Shown here in pieces: positions 32,215-42,912 of a stretch of 64,000 bases of DNA. Source of the DNA: Erinaceus europaeus. Lineage: Eukaryota > Chordata > Mammalia > Eulipotyphla > Erinaceidae. Both the position numbers and the translations under genes were made by a program. The stretch lies in NCBI RefSeq assembly GCF_950295315.1, contig NC_080175.1:89056161-89120160 (forward strand), read 5' to 3'. Below the pieces are notes generated by a model. It ran no database searches, was not told the DNA's origin, and saw only the letters and a list, made by a program, of their open reading frames with translations. The first letter of the stretch is position 1; every line of letters begins with the position of its first letter.

Positions 32215-32653
32215 TATTCTAATTGCAAACAAGACAAAACCAAAAATAAACCAATGGAACCACATCAAATTGGAAACACTTCTGCATGACAAAAGAGACC
32301 ACCACCCAAACAGAGATTTCTTATGGAATGTGAGTTGATCTTTACATGTTATATGTCATACAGCATGTTAATAACCTAAATATATAAAAGATCTCACTGA
32401 ACTCAGCAGCAAATAAATAAAACAAAAAACAAACATACAAAAAACCAAAAGATGCCATCCAAAAGTGGGGAGAAGATATAGACAAAATATTCACCAAACG
32501 AGATCAAAAGAGCCAACAGACATGAACAAAGAAATGCTCAAAGTCACTGATTATCAGAGACTTTGATAAAATAAATAAAGAAAACAATAGGCTCCAAAGT
32601 CCCAGGTTCAATCCGTGGAATCACCCATAAACCAGAGCTGAGTGCTCTGGTAT

Positions 32654-32698
<45 letters not shown>

Positions 32699-33119
32699 TC
32701 TGCATCTCTTTCAAAAATAAAATAAAATAAAATAAAACAATGTGATGCTACTTTACTCCTAGGAGAATGCCATATGTTAGAAAAGACAGTAATAACAAAT
32801 GTAGGAGAGGTTGTGGCAGTATAGGATCTCTTCAATTGTTAGTGGAAATGCAAATTGTCCAGTCTCTGTGGAGAGCAGTCTGGAGAACTCTCAGAATGCT
32901 AATAACAGTCTTATCCTCTGCTTGGCAATATGTTTCCTGCGGGTGTATTCAAATGAAACCAAGACACCCATCCAAAACAATCCATGTACACCTATATTCA
33001 TGGCAACATACTTTATAATAGACCAAACATGGAAACAACTCAGGAGCCCAGTGACAAATGACTGAATAAAAAAATAGTTTCCCATTCAGTAGAATGCTTT
33101 GTTACCTATCTGCTTGGCC
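32215..33119 (+). pseudogene. L1 ORF2 C-terminal region, interrupted
   Basis: Plus-strand L1: 'aaccacatcaaattggaaacacttctgc', 'ccatccaaaagtggggag', 'catgaacaaagaaatgctc', then a SINE-C, then 'tgatgctactttactcctaggag', 'gtggaaatgcaaattgtccagtctctgtggagagcagtctgg', 'attcatggcaacatac'. 5' truncated with frame breaks; the 84-codon frames at 32767-33065 are pieces of it. Confidence 0.85.
32589..32733 (+). mobile_element. SINE-C 3' part inside L1, with (CT)n
   Basis: 'aggctccaaagtcccaggttcaatcc', 'cataaaccagagctgagtgctctgg', a CT run (about 32659-32690) and AAATAAAATAAAATAAA. Direct repeat aaaacaat at 32581-32588 and 32734-32741. The tRNA head is missing. Confidence 0.88.
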
Positions 33120-33395
33120 ATTTACATTTATTTTTTTATTTATAAAAAGGAAACACTGATAAAGACCATAAGAAATTCCCACCACCAGAACTCCGTAATC
33201 CATCTCCTCCCTTGATAGCTTTCCTATTCTTTATATGTCTGGGAGTATGGACCCAGAGTCATTGTGGGATGCAGAAGGTGGAAGGTCTGGCTTCTGTAAT
33301 TGCTTCCCCGCTGAACATGGGTGTTGACAGATGGATCCATACTCCCAGCCTGTCTCTCTCTTTCCCCTAGTGGGGCGGGGTTCTGGGGAAGCGTT
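33120..33395 (-). mobile_element. Element X, 5'-truncated insertion
   Basis: Inverted X: TTTATTTATAAAAAGG at the tail end, 'ttcccaccaccagaactcc', 'ctccctt gatagctttcctattctttat', 'gcttccccgctgaacatggg', stopping at 'ggttctggggaagc'. A tttacattt-type direct repeat flanks it (about 33121 and 33395), supporting target-primed insertion with 5' truncation. Confidence 0.82.
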
Positions 33396-33642
33396 TACAT
33401 TTTTTAAAGAGCAAAACAACATTCCTCCATCACATTCAGAACATGAAATCCAGGTTTTTATGATGTAGAATATACATTCTGTTATTATGCCACCACCCTT
33501 GCCACTGTCTTTTCATTTTCATAATAGTTTCTTTTGTTGAGCAGAGTGTTTGGTTTGATTTTGTCTCATTTATTTATTTTTACATGTGATACCCTTGTCT
33601 TTGAAGTTGACTATTCAAACACTAAATACTTTTTTAATTTTT

Positions 33643-33933
33643 AAAAAATTTTAAAAATATTTATTTTATTTATTTATTCCCTTTTGTTGCCCTTGTTGTT
33701 TTATTGTTGTAGTTATTATTGTTGTTGTCGTTGTTGGATAGGACAGAGAGAAATGGAGAGAGGGAGGGGAAGACAGAGAGGAGGAGAGAAAGATAGACAC
33801 CTGCAGACCTGCTTCACCGCCTGTGAAGCGACTCCCCTGCAGGTGGGGAGCCGGGGTTCGAACCGGGATCCTTATGCCTGTCCTTGTGCCTTGCGCCACC
33901 TGCGCTTAGCCCGCTGTACTACAGCCCGACTCC
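33643..33933 (-). mobile_element. SINE-A, near consensus, young
   Basis: Complete inverted copy ending 'cagcccgactccc', inverted B box GGTTCGAACCGGGATCC. Perfect 14-bp TSD cttttttaattttt at 33629-33642 and 33934-33947, which lies at the inverted A-tail of the next, older SINE-A. Confidence 0.95.
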
Positions 33934-33947
33934 CTTTTTTAATTTTT

Positions 33948-34214
33948 TTATATTTATTTATTTTCCTTTTTGTTGCCCTTGTTGTTTTTATTGTTGTTGT
34001 AATTATTGTTGTTATTGTTATTGATGTCACTGTTGTTAGATAGGACAGGGAGATAAGGAAAGAGGTGGGGAAGACAGAGAGGGGGAGAGAAAGACACCTG
34101 CAGACCTGCTTCACAGCTTGTGAAGTGACTCCCCTGCAGGTGGGGAGCCAGGGGCTCAATCAGGGTTCTTTAAGCACTTTGCTCCACCTGCGCTTACCCC
34201 ACAGCATGACTTCC
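33948..34214 (-). mobile_element. SINE-A, older, target of its neighbour
   Basis: Inverted, more diverged ('ggggctcaatcagggttc' for the B box). Its own TSD aacactaaat is at 33618-33627 and 34215-34224, outside both SINEs, which proves that the copy at 33643 inserted later. Confidence 0.92.
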
Positions 34215-34251
34215 AACACTAAATTATTTTAACATTAATGTTTAAAAGTAT

Positions 34252-34373
34252 TAAAGAATAAGAAAGCTATAAGGGTAGAGGATGGAATACAGAGTTCTGG
34301 TGGTGGGAGTTGTACCCTTCTTATCCTATGGTTTAGCCAATGTTTCCTTTTTATAAATAAAAATTTTTTAAAA
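34252..34373 (+). mobile_element. Element X, 3' end only
   Basis: 'aagaataagaaagctataagggtagaggatgg', 'gttctggtggtggg', 'ttcttatcctatggtttagccaatgtttcc', AATAAAAATTTTTT tail. Confidence 0.78.
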
Positions 34374-34829
34374 TTACATCAAATATGTTTTCTTCTTTGT
34401 AGTTTATAGTTTCAGAATCTAGATGCAATTCTGTAAATAATTTTAGTTTGATAGTTTAATATTTTGTAATTAAATTTTTGAGTTTGGCATTAAATAGTGA
34501 TTTATTTTTGCCCATGGCTGTATGGGTTTCCCAAAACCATATATTGAAGATAATGTTCTTGCTCAGTTATATATCCATGGTCATCAGTGATTTTCTATAT
34601 ATATGAGCTTAATTTTTTGACTCTCATTTCTGTTTAGTTATGCACATCTGTGTTTTTATTCCAATACTATTCTTTGATTACAATTTCTTTATGATTTGAA
34701 AAGGAGAGAGTGATAGCTATACTTTCATTCTTTTGTCCTATGATTCTATGATTGTTTTTTGCAGTTTGAGCTTTTTTTTTTTTTTTTAGTCCAGGTTAGT
34801 CTCATGATTTTTGTTCTAATCATCATCAG

Positions 34830-34884
<55 letters not shown>

Positions 34885-35644
34885 TTCTTTTAGTCAATTT
34901 GACTTTCATTTACAATAGTGTAAATTTTAGGAAGGTATTATTATATACATGAAATACACATGTTTATATCAGGATTATGTTAGCTCTATATTGCTTTAGA
35001 AAATATATATTCCACTATCCTAATCCTTCCAACTCATAAGTGCAGAATAAATGTCTATGTCTTTTGTGTCTACATGCTTTTCAATTATTTTGATGCAATT
35101 ATAAATACCTTTTCTAATTTCTGTTTTTGTTAGGTATTTTGCTTATGATATAGCGATCTTTTGTTTTACATTTAATATTAAAGGTGCTACTTTAGTGTGC
35201 TCATTTAATATTTCCAATAACTTTTTGCTGGGTATATTTTTGATAAAATATAAAATAAGTGTGATTAAATTAATTTCTATTTATCTGGTAATTTATTTTG
35301 TGTTAGTGCCTTACTGAGTCATTTTATAAACTAGACATAATTTATGATTTCATTGGTGAGTAAATATATTAAAATTTAATTTTGTTCTGTGCTATTATCC
35401 TTCAGTTTGCTTAAGTCACTTTACCAAAGAAAGGAGTAAAACCTAAATAAATAAAAATAGTAGAATCTAAAGTAGAGAGTCTATAAGATTTATTATAGTC
35501 CCCATCAACTCAAAGTTTGAACAGAATATGAAAAAAATTATTGTAGTGCCCATCAACTCAGTTTCTGAACACAATATGAAAATTTCTTCTTTATGTTTGT
35601 CTCTGTTTTGCATGGACTTTGAAGGGACTAAGAGTAATCTTTGA
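34374..35644. other. Unassigned; T-rich with (CT)n
   Basis: The T-rich top strand ('gctcagttatatatccatggtcatcagtg', 'tctgtttttgttaggtattttgc') may be ancient inverted L1 ORF2, but I cannot align it confidently. A (CT)n/(TATC)n repeat lies at about 34833-34884. Confidence 0.4.
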
Positions 35645-35906
35645 AGGTGCTGGGTGGTGGTTCAACTAACTGACTGCATACATTACAGTGATTAAAGAAC
35701 TGGGTTCAATCCCCTGATCTCCACCTGCAGGAAAGAAGTTTCATAAATGGTGAAGCAGAGTAACAAGTCTCCCTCTCATTCTCTCTCTCCTCTCTCTCTC
35801 TCCTCTCTGTCCTCTCTCTCTCTCTCCCTCCTCCCCCTTCCTTCTCCACTTCCCTATAGTTCTATCCAAAATAAGTAAAATAAAATTTATTAAAAAAAAA
35901 AAAACA
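35645..35906 (+). mobile_element. SINE-B
   Basis: 'ggtgctgggtggtggttcaactaactgactgc', B box GGGTTCAATCCC, 'gaagtttcataaatggtgaagc', long CT-rich body, A12 tail. Confidence 0.85.
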
Positions 35907-37453
35907 GAGTCGTTGTTGAACTAATTTTATTTGCCCATTTCCTAGATCTATTACAATAGTGAATCCTAGTTTAATCTACATTTTACTAAAGAATACTGAG
36001 TTATTTTTTTTCTTACTAGCTCTAACACCTGAAAGCACACAGAAACTAAAATTCCATCTAAAATATCTATAAAGATTAATGGTAATTATTCTCCAAATAT
36101 ACACATAAACTACTCATGATTTTCTTTTTTTAATCTTAAGATGTCTGTATATATCTTTGTAAAGTTGTTCATTGAGTGCTTTGTCAAAATGTGCATTTTT
36201 AATCTTTCTCAATGTTCAGTGAATGGCAATAGAGTAATCATTCTCTTCAGCCTACTTACATTTGCTCTGTGCAATTTCCACTGTTTTACTGAGAGGAAGT
36301 CTTATGATACCAATTCATATCTTTTGAATACTTCCCACCCACCCACCCTTTTTTTTTTTCAAAAAGAAAAGTGGGCCAAGAAGTATTCTGTGAAATTATT
36401 TTTTAAATGTTATTTCTGATCTCACAAGTGTCTCCTAACTCTCAACTATTTGGGTTCCAATTTTTTTTTTTTTGCTCTTTAGAAACTAAACCTCTTCTTA
36501 ATTAAGAGTAAATCATTTTTGACACTTAAGGTGAAATTAGTCTTATTAACATCACATCTAATATACACTGGCCTTTGGAATTACACAAGTCTATCAGAAA
36601 GTAAGGACACATTTATCTTAATAATAGGACAACTTACCATTCAAAGCAAAAGGCACTTTGAAGTCAATAGGTTTACATGATGAGATCTCAAAATTGAGAT
36701 CTTATAAGAGAAAAAGCTGTGCTATTTAAGAAAATAATAGAGATTTCTTAATTTCTTCACATTAAAGGTTAAGAGCAATGATGTAAATTGATATTTTTTA
36801 ATTATTTATTTAAGGTAAGAGATATATGTTGAAGTCGACTTGTTTGTAATAAATTGTGTTCAGCGGGTTGTAAGGCTATCCACAGATTGTCGTTTTTCCC
36901 CTGTGGAGTATAGATGGATTTAAAAAAATTTTCTCATGCTTTGCTTCGGAGTTTCTTTTGAAAGAAAACTAAGCAGAAAATTCCTAAAAATGGTTTCTAG
37001 TGAGATGGAAGAATGGAAGCTACAGTGAATAAAGCTAATGCAAACAAAACGTTGAATCGCTATTTAAAGCTTCATGGAACCTAGCCTTTTAAGCTTGCAT
37101 TTTGCGTGCAAACAGATGACCTTTAAAACTAAGTGGTAAAGTCTGTTGTTCAATTCATTATAGTTTGATACTGATGGTGGGTGTTGTATTTTTCTTGTTT
37201 TTTCTTTCTTTCTTTTTTCTTTCTTTCCCATATCTTTAAAAAGAATACATCCCTCTGGGTTCCAATAAATGGTGATAGTTATACAGAAAAAAAAAGTCTT
37301 CTCAAAGAAATTTCATGTGTGTGCATATTTTAAGTTCAGAAAAAAAAATAAGGCATTTCTACTGATGCAGAAACACATTTATGTAGCATAATATTCTAAA
37401 CCAGTGACTCACCTCATTCCATTAAAATTATTTACCATAGAATTAATAGAGCA
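35907..37453. other. Repeat-poor DNA; conserved-element candidate
   Basis: No assignable repeat apart from homopolymer runs near 36345 and 36462. Roughly 36800-37160 keeps several CpG sites in AT-rich surroundings. The 92-codon frame at 36141-36419 contains no motif and is not supported. Confidence 0.45.
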
Positions 37454-37615
37454 CGTGGTCCGGGAAGTGGCACAGTGGATAAAGCGCTTGACTCTCAAGC
37501 GTGAGGTCCTGAGTTCAAGCCCTGGCAGCACATGTACCAGAGTGATGTCTGGTTCTTTCTCTTTCTCTCCTCCTATCTTTCTCATCAATAAATAAATAAA
37601 ATCCTTTAAAAAAAG
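37454..37615 (+). mobile_element. SINE-D
   Basis: Complete: 'ggtccgggaagtggcacagtggataaagcgcttgactc', B box-like GAGTTCAAGCCC, 'gcagcacatgtaccagagtgatgtctgg', CT body, AATAAATAAATAAAATCC tail. TSD aatagagca at 37445-37453 and 37616-37624. Confidence 0.92.
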
Positions 37616-37624
37616 AATAGAGCA

Positions 37625-37974
37625 AATCCTAAATTCCGAAATTATATGAAACTCTTTACCAACATGTGGTCTTGGCAATTAGCTATTCTTTTTATCTTTG
37701 TGATCTGGAAAATGAGGCCAAGTTTACTATATTCCTATTCCTATGACAATTTATTGAGAATAAAATTAAGTGATTCTTGTAAACAAACTATTCCGATGTT
37801 TAGTCCATTACCATCAAACAATTCAAAGAACGGCTCAAATCAACTCAGATTCTTCATTATTTGTAGTGATATAACATTTGCCTCCTTTACCCATAAAATA
37901 TTTATTCAAAAGTGTAGATCTTTCTCACATATGCTCTATTTCACTTCTCTCACTCACTCTAAATCCAACCGTGT
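37625..37974. other. Unassigned
   Basis: Contains most of a 111-codon plus-strand frame (37646-37981) with no recognisable motif, codon pattern or splice context. I treat it as chance. Confidence 0.5.
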
Positions 37975-39245
37975 CAGATAAAGTAAGGACTACAAAAACT
38001 AGATAAGGTCAAGTGACTGACATACTTTACTATAGCCTTGTCACTACCAGACTACCCCATCATCTGGGGAACTAGTCAGGGAATCCTAGGATTCCCATAT
38101 AGATATGATGGGCCTAGACCTCTAACAGATCCCTCTCTATACCATCACTGGTCATCTCCATCAGGAACAACATCATAAATCCTCTTGTGGGCCTCTGTAG
38201 GGCATTGCCCTCAATATGGAACAACAGTGGTAGAAACTGCCCCATTCTCCAGAGGGAGGCTGGGTCCACATACTCTACCACTCAGGAAGATTAGTCCTGG
38301 AATGAATACAGCTTAGACTGTTCCTGGCCTTGGCCATAGAATGAGAGCTCAGCCTGACAGGAATGCAAAGGTTACACAGACTCCTGTGCTAAATATGAAT
38401 AGACATGGGCTCTAGGCCAGATAGATGAGGTTTATAGCTAATAGTATTTATATACTCTTCCCATATTTTGGAGCTTCTTTCTGCCCTTATCGAGCTTCAT
38501 AATCCTATCCTCAACTCTGACAACATTTTCCCAGACAGTACTTCTGCATGTCAGTTGTTGGTTTCAGTTAAAATTTAGTAAAGTCATGGGCCCCTTGGAA
38601 TATACTTAAAATAGGCTTCCTAGCTCCTTCTAACATGAAGACCCCAAATTTTATCTCCTCTATTGTTTTTTTTTTAATTTCTTTACTGGGGAATTCATAT
38701 TTTACATTTGACAGTAAATACAATAGTTTGTACATGCATAACATTTCCCAGTTTTCCATATAACAATACAACCCCCCACTAGATCCTCTGTCATCCTTTT
38801 TGGACCTGTATTCTCCCCCCTCACCCACCCCATATCATCTCTATTTTTACATTTAGGTTCCTAATTATTAAACAATTAGATCTACTTTATACCTTAATGT
38901 TCTTCAGCCACCAAGTTGCAGATTTTACCATGATGCCAACCTGACTTCCCTGGCAGACAAGTTTACCAATGTGCCATTGAACCCTACCTCCCCAGAGCCC
39001 TACCCCACTAGGGAAAGATAGAAACGGGATGGGGGTATTGATTGGCCTGTCAACACCCATGTTCAGTGGAAAAGCAATTACAGAAGTCAGACCTTCAACC
39101 TTCTGCACCCTCGAAAGTGTTTTGGTCTATACTCCCAGAAGGATAAAGAATAGGGAAACTTCCAATAGAGGGGATGGGATATGGAAATCTGCTGGTGTTA
39201 TTGTACCTCTCTTATGCCATAATTTTGTCAATCATTATTAGATCA
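37975..39245 (+). mobile_element. Element X, longest copy (interrupted)
   Basis: 'aaagtaaggactacaaaaactag', 'actaccccatcatctggggaactag', 'gatgggcctagacctctaacag' match, inverted, the far end of the X copy at 52938-53960, so X extends this far 5'. Downstream come 'tctactttataccttaatgttcttcagccaccaag', 'cctccccagagccctaccccactaggg', 'cctgtcaacacccatgttcag' and the 3' end. An L1 tail is inserted at 38667-38845. No coding frame is shared between copies. Confidence 0.72.
38667..38845 (-). mobile_element. L1 3' UTR insertion in X
   Basis: T-run, 'aatttctttactggggaattcatattttacatttgacag', 'caatagtttgtacatgc', 'ctagatcctctgtcatcctttttggacctg'. Same L1 3' UTR type as 55165-55340. Flanks 'tatctcctctattg' and 'tatcatctctattt' may be a decayed TSD. 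About 180 bp, strongly 5' truncated. Confidence 0.78.
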
Positions 39246-39651
39246 CTAATGAAAACCTAAAATAAAATAAGAAAAAAGTGACTCTAATCTTTGCCCTCCA
39301 AGTTATGGGACAAGTAATTTCTCAGAAATATTTTTCTCTCCTGATATTCCAACTACTTTTCTAGAATCTTGTTTCTTCCCAAAGAAAGGATTCTTACTTT
39401 GTTTTCTCTACTAACAGCCTGAGATGTTTATACTATTTCAGCTCTTTGCTATATGTTTAAACTCAGTGCCCTTCCACAAAAATAGAAATTCACTTTAAGG
39501 AAATGCGTATCAGGTATATTATACTTTAACTTACAGAAACACTGCTTTAGAAAGTAAGTATGGAAGTCTTACAGCTTATTTTATTTGGATTCAGCTTTTG
39601 AAAATGGAGCTGTCACACTTTAACATTAACATATTCAATTAAAAAGTGAAT
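39246..39651. other. Unassigned
   Basis: No repeat or gene recognised. Confidence 0.6.
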
Positions 39652-39838
39652 TGGGGGCCAGATAGCGGTGCACCTGGTTAAGCACAGGCATTATAGTGCA
39701 CAGGGACCCAGGTTCAAACCCCTGGTCCCCACCTGCAGGTCTGCAGGTACCTCTCTGTATCTTTCTGTCTCTATCTTCCCTTTCTCTCTCAATTTCTTCC
39801 TGTTTCTATCCAATTATAATTAATTAATTAGTTAAAAA
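39652..39838 (+). mobile_element. SINE-B, internally deleted
   Basis: 'gggggccagatagcggtgcacctggttaagc', B box GGTTCAAACCC, 'cccacctgcaggtctgcagg': the GAAGCTTC...TGAAGCAG stretch between the two CTGCAG motifs has been lost. CT body and AATTAATTAATTAG tail. Confidence 0.82.
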
Positions 39839-40335
39839 TATTTGTGATTATCTTCATCTCTTTGGCCGAATATTGTCTATCCAGTCATGAAAAAATTTAT
39901 AGGATATTTCATATTTTCTATATCTTATAAAGTATTTACATGAACAATATGTAAATCAGTTACATATATTATTTGTAAATGTAAGCATATCTGTGTATGC
40001 CATAACAGTATTTCAAATTTAATGTTTTGAAAGATTCATATAGGGTTTAAACAATCAAAATATTAGTGATACTATTCATAGATAGGTTTAGGGATGGGTG
40101 GAAGTAGGTTTTCTGAAAATAAATGTCAACTGTAGTGATGGAAGTGAATGTTTCTCATATTGTGAGGCTCAGAATAATGAGTGGTTTCTTTGATCTCTAC
40201 AGTACTGTTATCAAGACATTTGTAAAACAGTGAGACTAGGGAAATAGATAAACAAGAGAAGGGCTCTTCAGATAATCCTATTGCACTTGGAGGAGCACAA
40301 ACATGCATATTGTAAACTACAGAAGAACAAGTTAA
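39839..40335. other. Unassigned
   Basis: No repeat or gene; the 76-codon minus-strand frame at 40126-40356 has no motif. Confidence 0.55.
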
Positions 40336-40515
40336 AGGTGTCGGGCTATGGTGCACCTAGTTAAGTGCACATATCACAAAGCATAAAGACCTGGGTTTAG
40401 GCCTTGCTCCCCATCTGCAGAGGGGTACACTTCACAAGTGGTGAAGCAGGTCTGCAAGTCTCTCTCTCCCCCTCTCTCATAACCACACCTTTTAATTTCT
40501 CTCTATTCTGTTATA
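40336..40515 (+). mobile_element. SINE-A/B intermediate
   Basis: 'ggtgtcgggctatggtgcacctagttaag', 'gacctgggtttaggcc' (B box), 'cttcacaagtggtgaagcagg', CT body; tail absent where X begins. Confidence 0.75.
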
Positions 40516-40516
40516 G

Positions 40517-40685
40517 AAGTCCACCTTCTGCATCCTACAATGACCTTGGGTCCATACTCCCAGAGGATTAAAGAATAGGAAAGCTATCAAGGGAGGGAAT
40601 GGGATACAGAGTTCTAGTGGTGGGAATTGTTGTGGAGTTACCCTATGGTTTTGTCAGTGTTTCCTTTTTATAAATAAATAATAAT
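40517..40685 (+). mobile_element. Element X, 3' end
   Basis: 'tccaccttctgcatcctacaatgaccttgggtccatactcccag', 'ggaaagctatcaagggagg', 'ccctatggttttgtcagtg', AATAAATAATAATAAA tail. Inserted at or near the tail of the preceding SINE. Confidence 0.82.
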
Positions 40686-41500
40686 AAAATTAAAGTTCAT
40701 TTTTGTACTTTCCTGGTGCCTATAAAACTGTATATATTTGAATCACTTTTTAAGAGTTATTTAAATTTTATAGGGAAAATTAGCATTTATTTTTAAGAAA
40801 AAATATTTTCAGGTAAGGCTGAGCTTATTGTAGGATTGACTTCCCTTCCGAAAATATCTGAATAGATTTTTTTTTTCTAAGATAGTTTGATATTTTTCCT
40901 GCAGGTGTCATCTTGACATGAAAAATCAATAGAAGGTCTCAAAAGATATGGATAACTGTCAAATGTCAACCTTTGCTGGGTAAAAGAGAACTCGATTTGG
41001 TGAGGTCCCTAGGTGGAAGAAAGCATGCAGAGATGACATCAGAGGACCAAGAAAGTACAAATGCTCCCACTTATCATTTCCAGAAGAGCCTGTTCTCATG
41101 TCAGCTGATACACCCTGCCTTAATTTTTGCACCTGATACCTTTTGTGCCTTGTACTAAAGTATGTATTAATACTGATACTGTACTATTCCTATAAAGATT
41201 TGACTGACTACTGCCCATATCTGAGCATACTGTTAAAAAAGAATGTCTGCATGCATTTTAAGTTTTAAATAATAAATAAGTAAATAGCTGGGATCATTTT
41301 AGGATCTTTAGAATAACTACTTCCTTTACCCTGAGATTTATTTTATTCCATAAAGATGGACTTTCCCTAAACTTCTTAGTATTATAAAACATGAGATAAC
41401 ATATCAGACAATAAGAAACAAAACATCCCAATACCATCAGGATAAATTTATTTACTTTCAAATATTGAGACACAAAGACTTCTATAAAATTAGGAAAATA
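40686..41500. other. Unassigned
   Basis: No repeat recognised. Frames up to 71 codons without motifs. Confidence 0.55.
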
Positions 41501-41515
41501 AAAATGCACAATTCT

Positions 41516-41669
41516 TGTGTGGTCCAGGAGGTGGCACAGTGGCTAAAGCACTAGACTCTCAAGCATGGGGTCCTGAGTTCAATCCTCAGCAGCACATGTA
41601 TCAGAGTGATGTCTGGTTCTTTCTTTCTCTCTCCTCTCTTTCTCATTAATAAATAAATAAATCTTTTTT
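41516..41669 (+). mobile_element. SINE-D
   Basis: 'tggtccaggaggtggcacagtggctaaagc', B box-like GAGTTCAATCC, 'gcagcacatgtatcagagtgatgtctgg', CT body, AATAAATAAATAAATC tail. TSD aaaatgcaca at 41501-41510 and 41671-41680. Confidence 0.92.
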
Positions 41670-41680
41670 AAAAATGCACA

Positions 41681-41974
41681 GTTATCAAGTTAAAGTAAGT
41701 CTGAGAGTATTAGTAGTTCTCCTCTCAGAAATTAATTTAATAACAAAACTCAACAGCCAGGCAGAAAAATGCCAAAGTCAAATGCAACCCTTCAACTTGA
41801 CACTTGTATGTCAAATAGACAATGAGATAACTCACCTAAATAACAGTTGTAAAACTGGGATACAAATAGTAATGACACAATTAGTTAACTGTATATGATA
41901 AATACACATGCCATTTATTGTTAGATGTCATAATGAAAATTTATTGTGGTAATGTCAATGTGTAAATGCATATT
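41681..41974. other. Unassigned
   Basis: No repeat or gene recognised. Confidence 0.55.
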
Positions 41975-42171
41975 CAATTCTTCTTCTTCTTCTAGCATTT
42001 GCCCTTCTTCCGTAGCCAGTCAACAGCGTCAGGTTGAAAGCTGTCAGGAGCTGCTTGTTGCTGGCTTTGAAAGTGACTGGGATCCATGTGGATTCAGTTG
42101 GCTAGGAAGGATCGTCAGTTTCCCCAATGAATGGGTACTCACGGGATGCGCCACAGGAAGGTCAATCCAAT
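41975..42171 (-). mobile_element. Element Y, second copy
   Basis: Same length, orientation and ends as 25366-25562: on the plus strand it begins with five TTC units, then TAGCATTTGCCCTTCTTCCG, and ends 'ggaaggtcaatccaatgc'. Nearly every difference from the other copy is a CG to TG or CA change. I cannot find a clean flanking duplication here. Confidence 0.78.
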
Positions 42172-42519
42172 GCAATAAATATGCTATATCAACAAAGAGA
42201 TAGAAGTACCCAATACTCTCCATACCAGGAAATTGAAAGAGGCCTGAGCTCTTGGAAAGCCTTCTGCACATCTATTGCTTGATATTGGACACATGGATAA
42301 TAGAGAGAGCTTGCTAATAGTGACACAATTTTACTACATGAATATTAATGTTTCAACAAAAGAAATATGTTCATAAGTGTCACCACTTTAGCACCAATGC
42401 AACTTAAACTTAGTGAGTTTTCTGAGATATTAGAATAAGAAAGTTGTCATAGGCATGCAAAAGCCAACTATTGACTTCTTTATTTTTTTTTTAGATCTGA
42501 AAGAACTTTATTGTTATTT
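42172..42519. other. Unassigned
   Basis: No repeat or gene recognised. Confidence 0.55.
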
Positions 42520-42590
42520 TATTTCACTTGAATTTTTTAATTGGGAGGTTTAATAGTTTACAATACAGTGATTGGCACATGTGTTTTCAC
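42520..42590 (-). mobile_element. L1 3' UTR scrap
   Basis: 'aattgggaggtttaatagtttacaatacagtgattggcacatg' resembles the inverted L1 tail at 13930 and 51600. Confidence 0.5.
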
Positions 42591-42774
42591 AGAAAGATTT
42601 TCCATACACCCTGTTTATTTCATTTTTATATGCTACCTAAGAACTTAGAAAGTAACTTTGGGAAAAATGGAATTTGTAATTTGTGTCTTCTGATCAGAAT
42701 TAAGCAGTTATGTGCTTCTTTAACTAAAATGTTTTCTACACTCACATTGGAAACCCACTATCTTTACTTTCACC

Positions 42775-42912
42775 AAAATACATGACATATTGCAAAAAAA
42801 GAATGAATCAAATGTTAAATGAGATAAGCCAGAAGCTGGAGGAGGAATACCAAATGACCTCACTCTGCAAGAGGAGTAAAAAACAGAAAAAAAAAATATA
42901 TATATATATATA
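42775..42912 (+). mobile_element. L1 ORF2-end scrap
   Basis: 'aaatgttaaatgagataagccagaagctgg', 'ccaaatgacctcactctgc', 'aaaaaacagaaaaaaaa' correspond to the 9980-10090 part of the plus-strand L1, ending in A and TA runs. Confidence 0.65.

Noticed and set aside
36141..36419. 92-codon frame in repeat-poor DNA
   Set aside because: No motif, no homologue that I recognise, and it ends in a T-run-derived Phe stretch. Insufficient support for a gene.
37646..37981. 111-codon frame between a SINE-D and element X
   Set aside because: No recognisable domain, biased toward Ser/Phe/Ile as expected from AT-rich DNA, no splice or polyadenylation context, and its end falls in element X.
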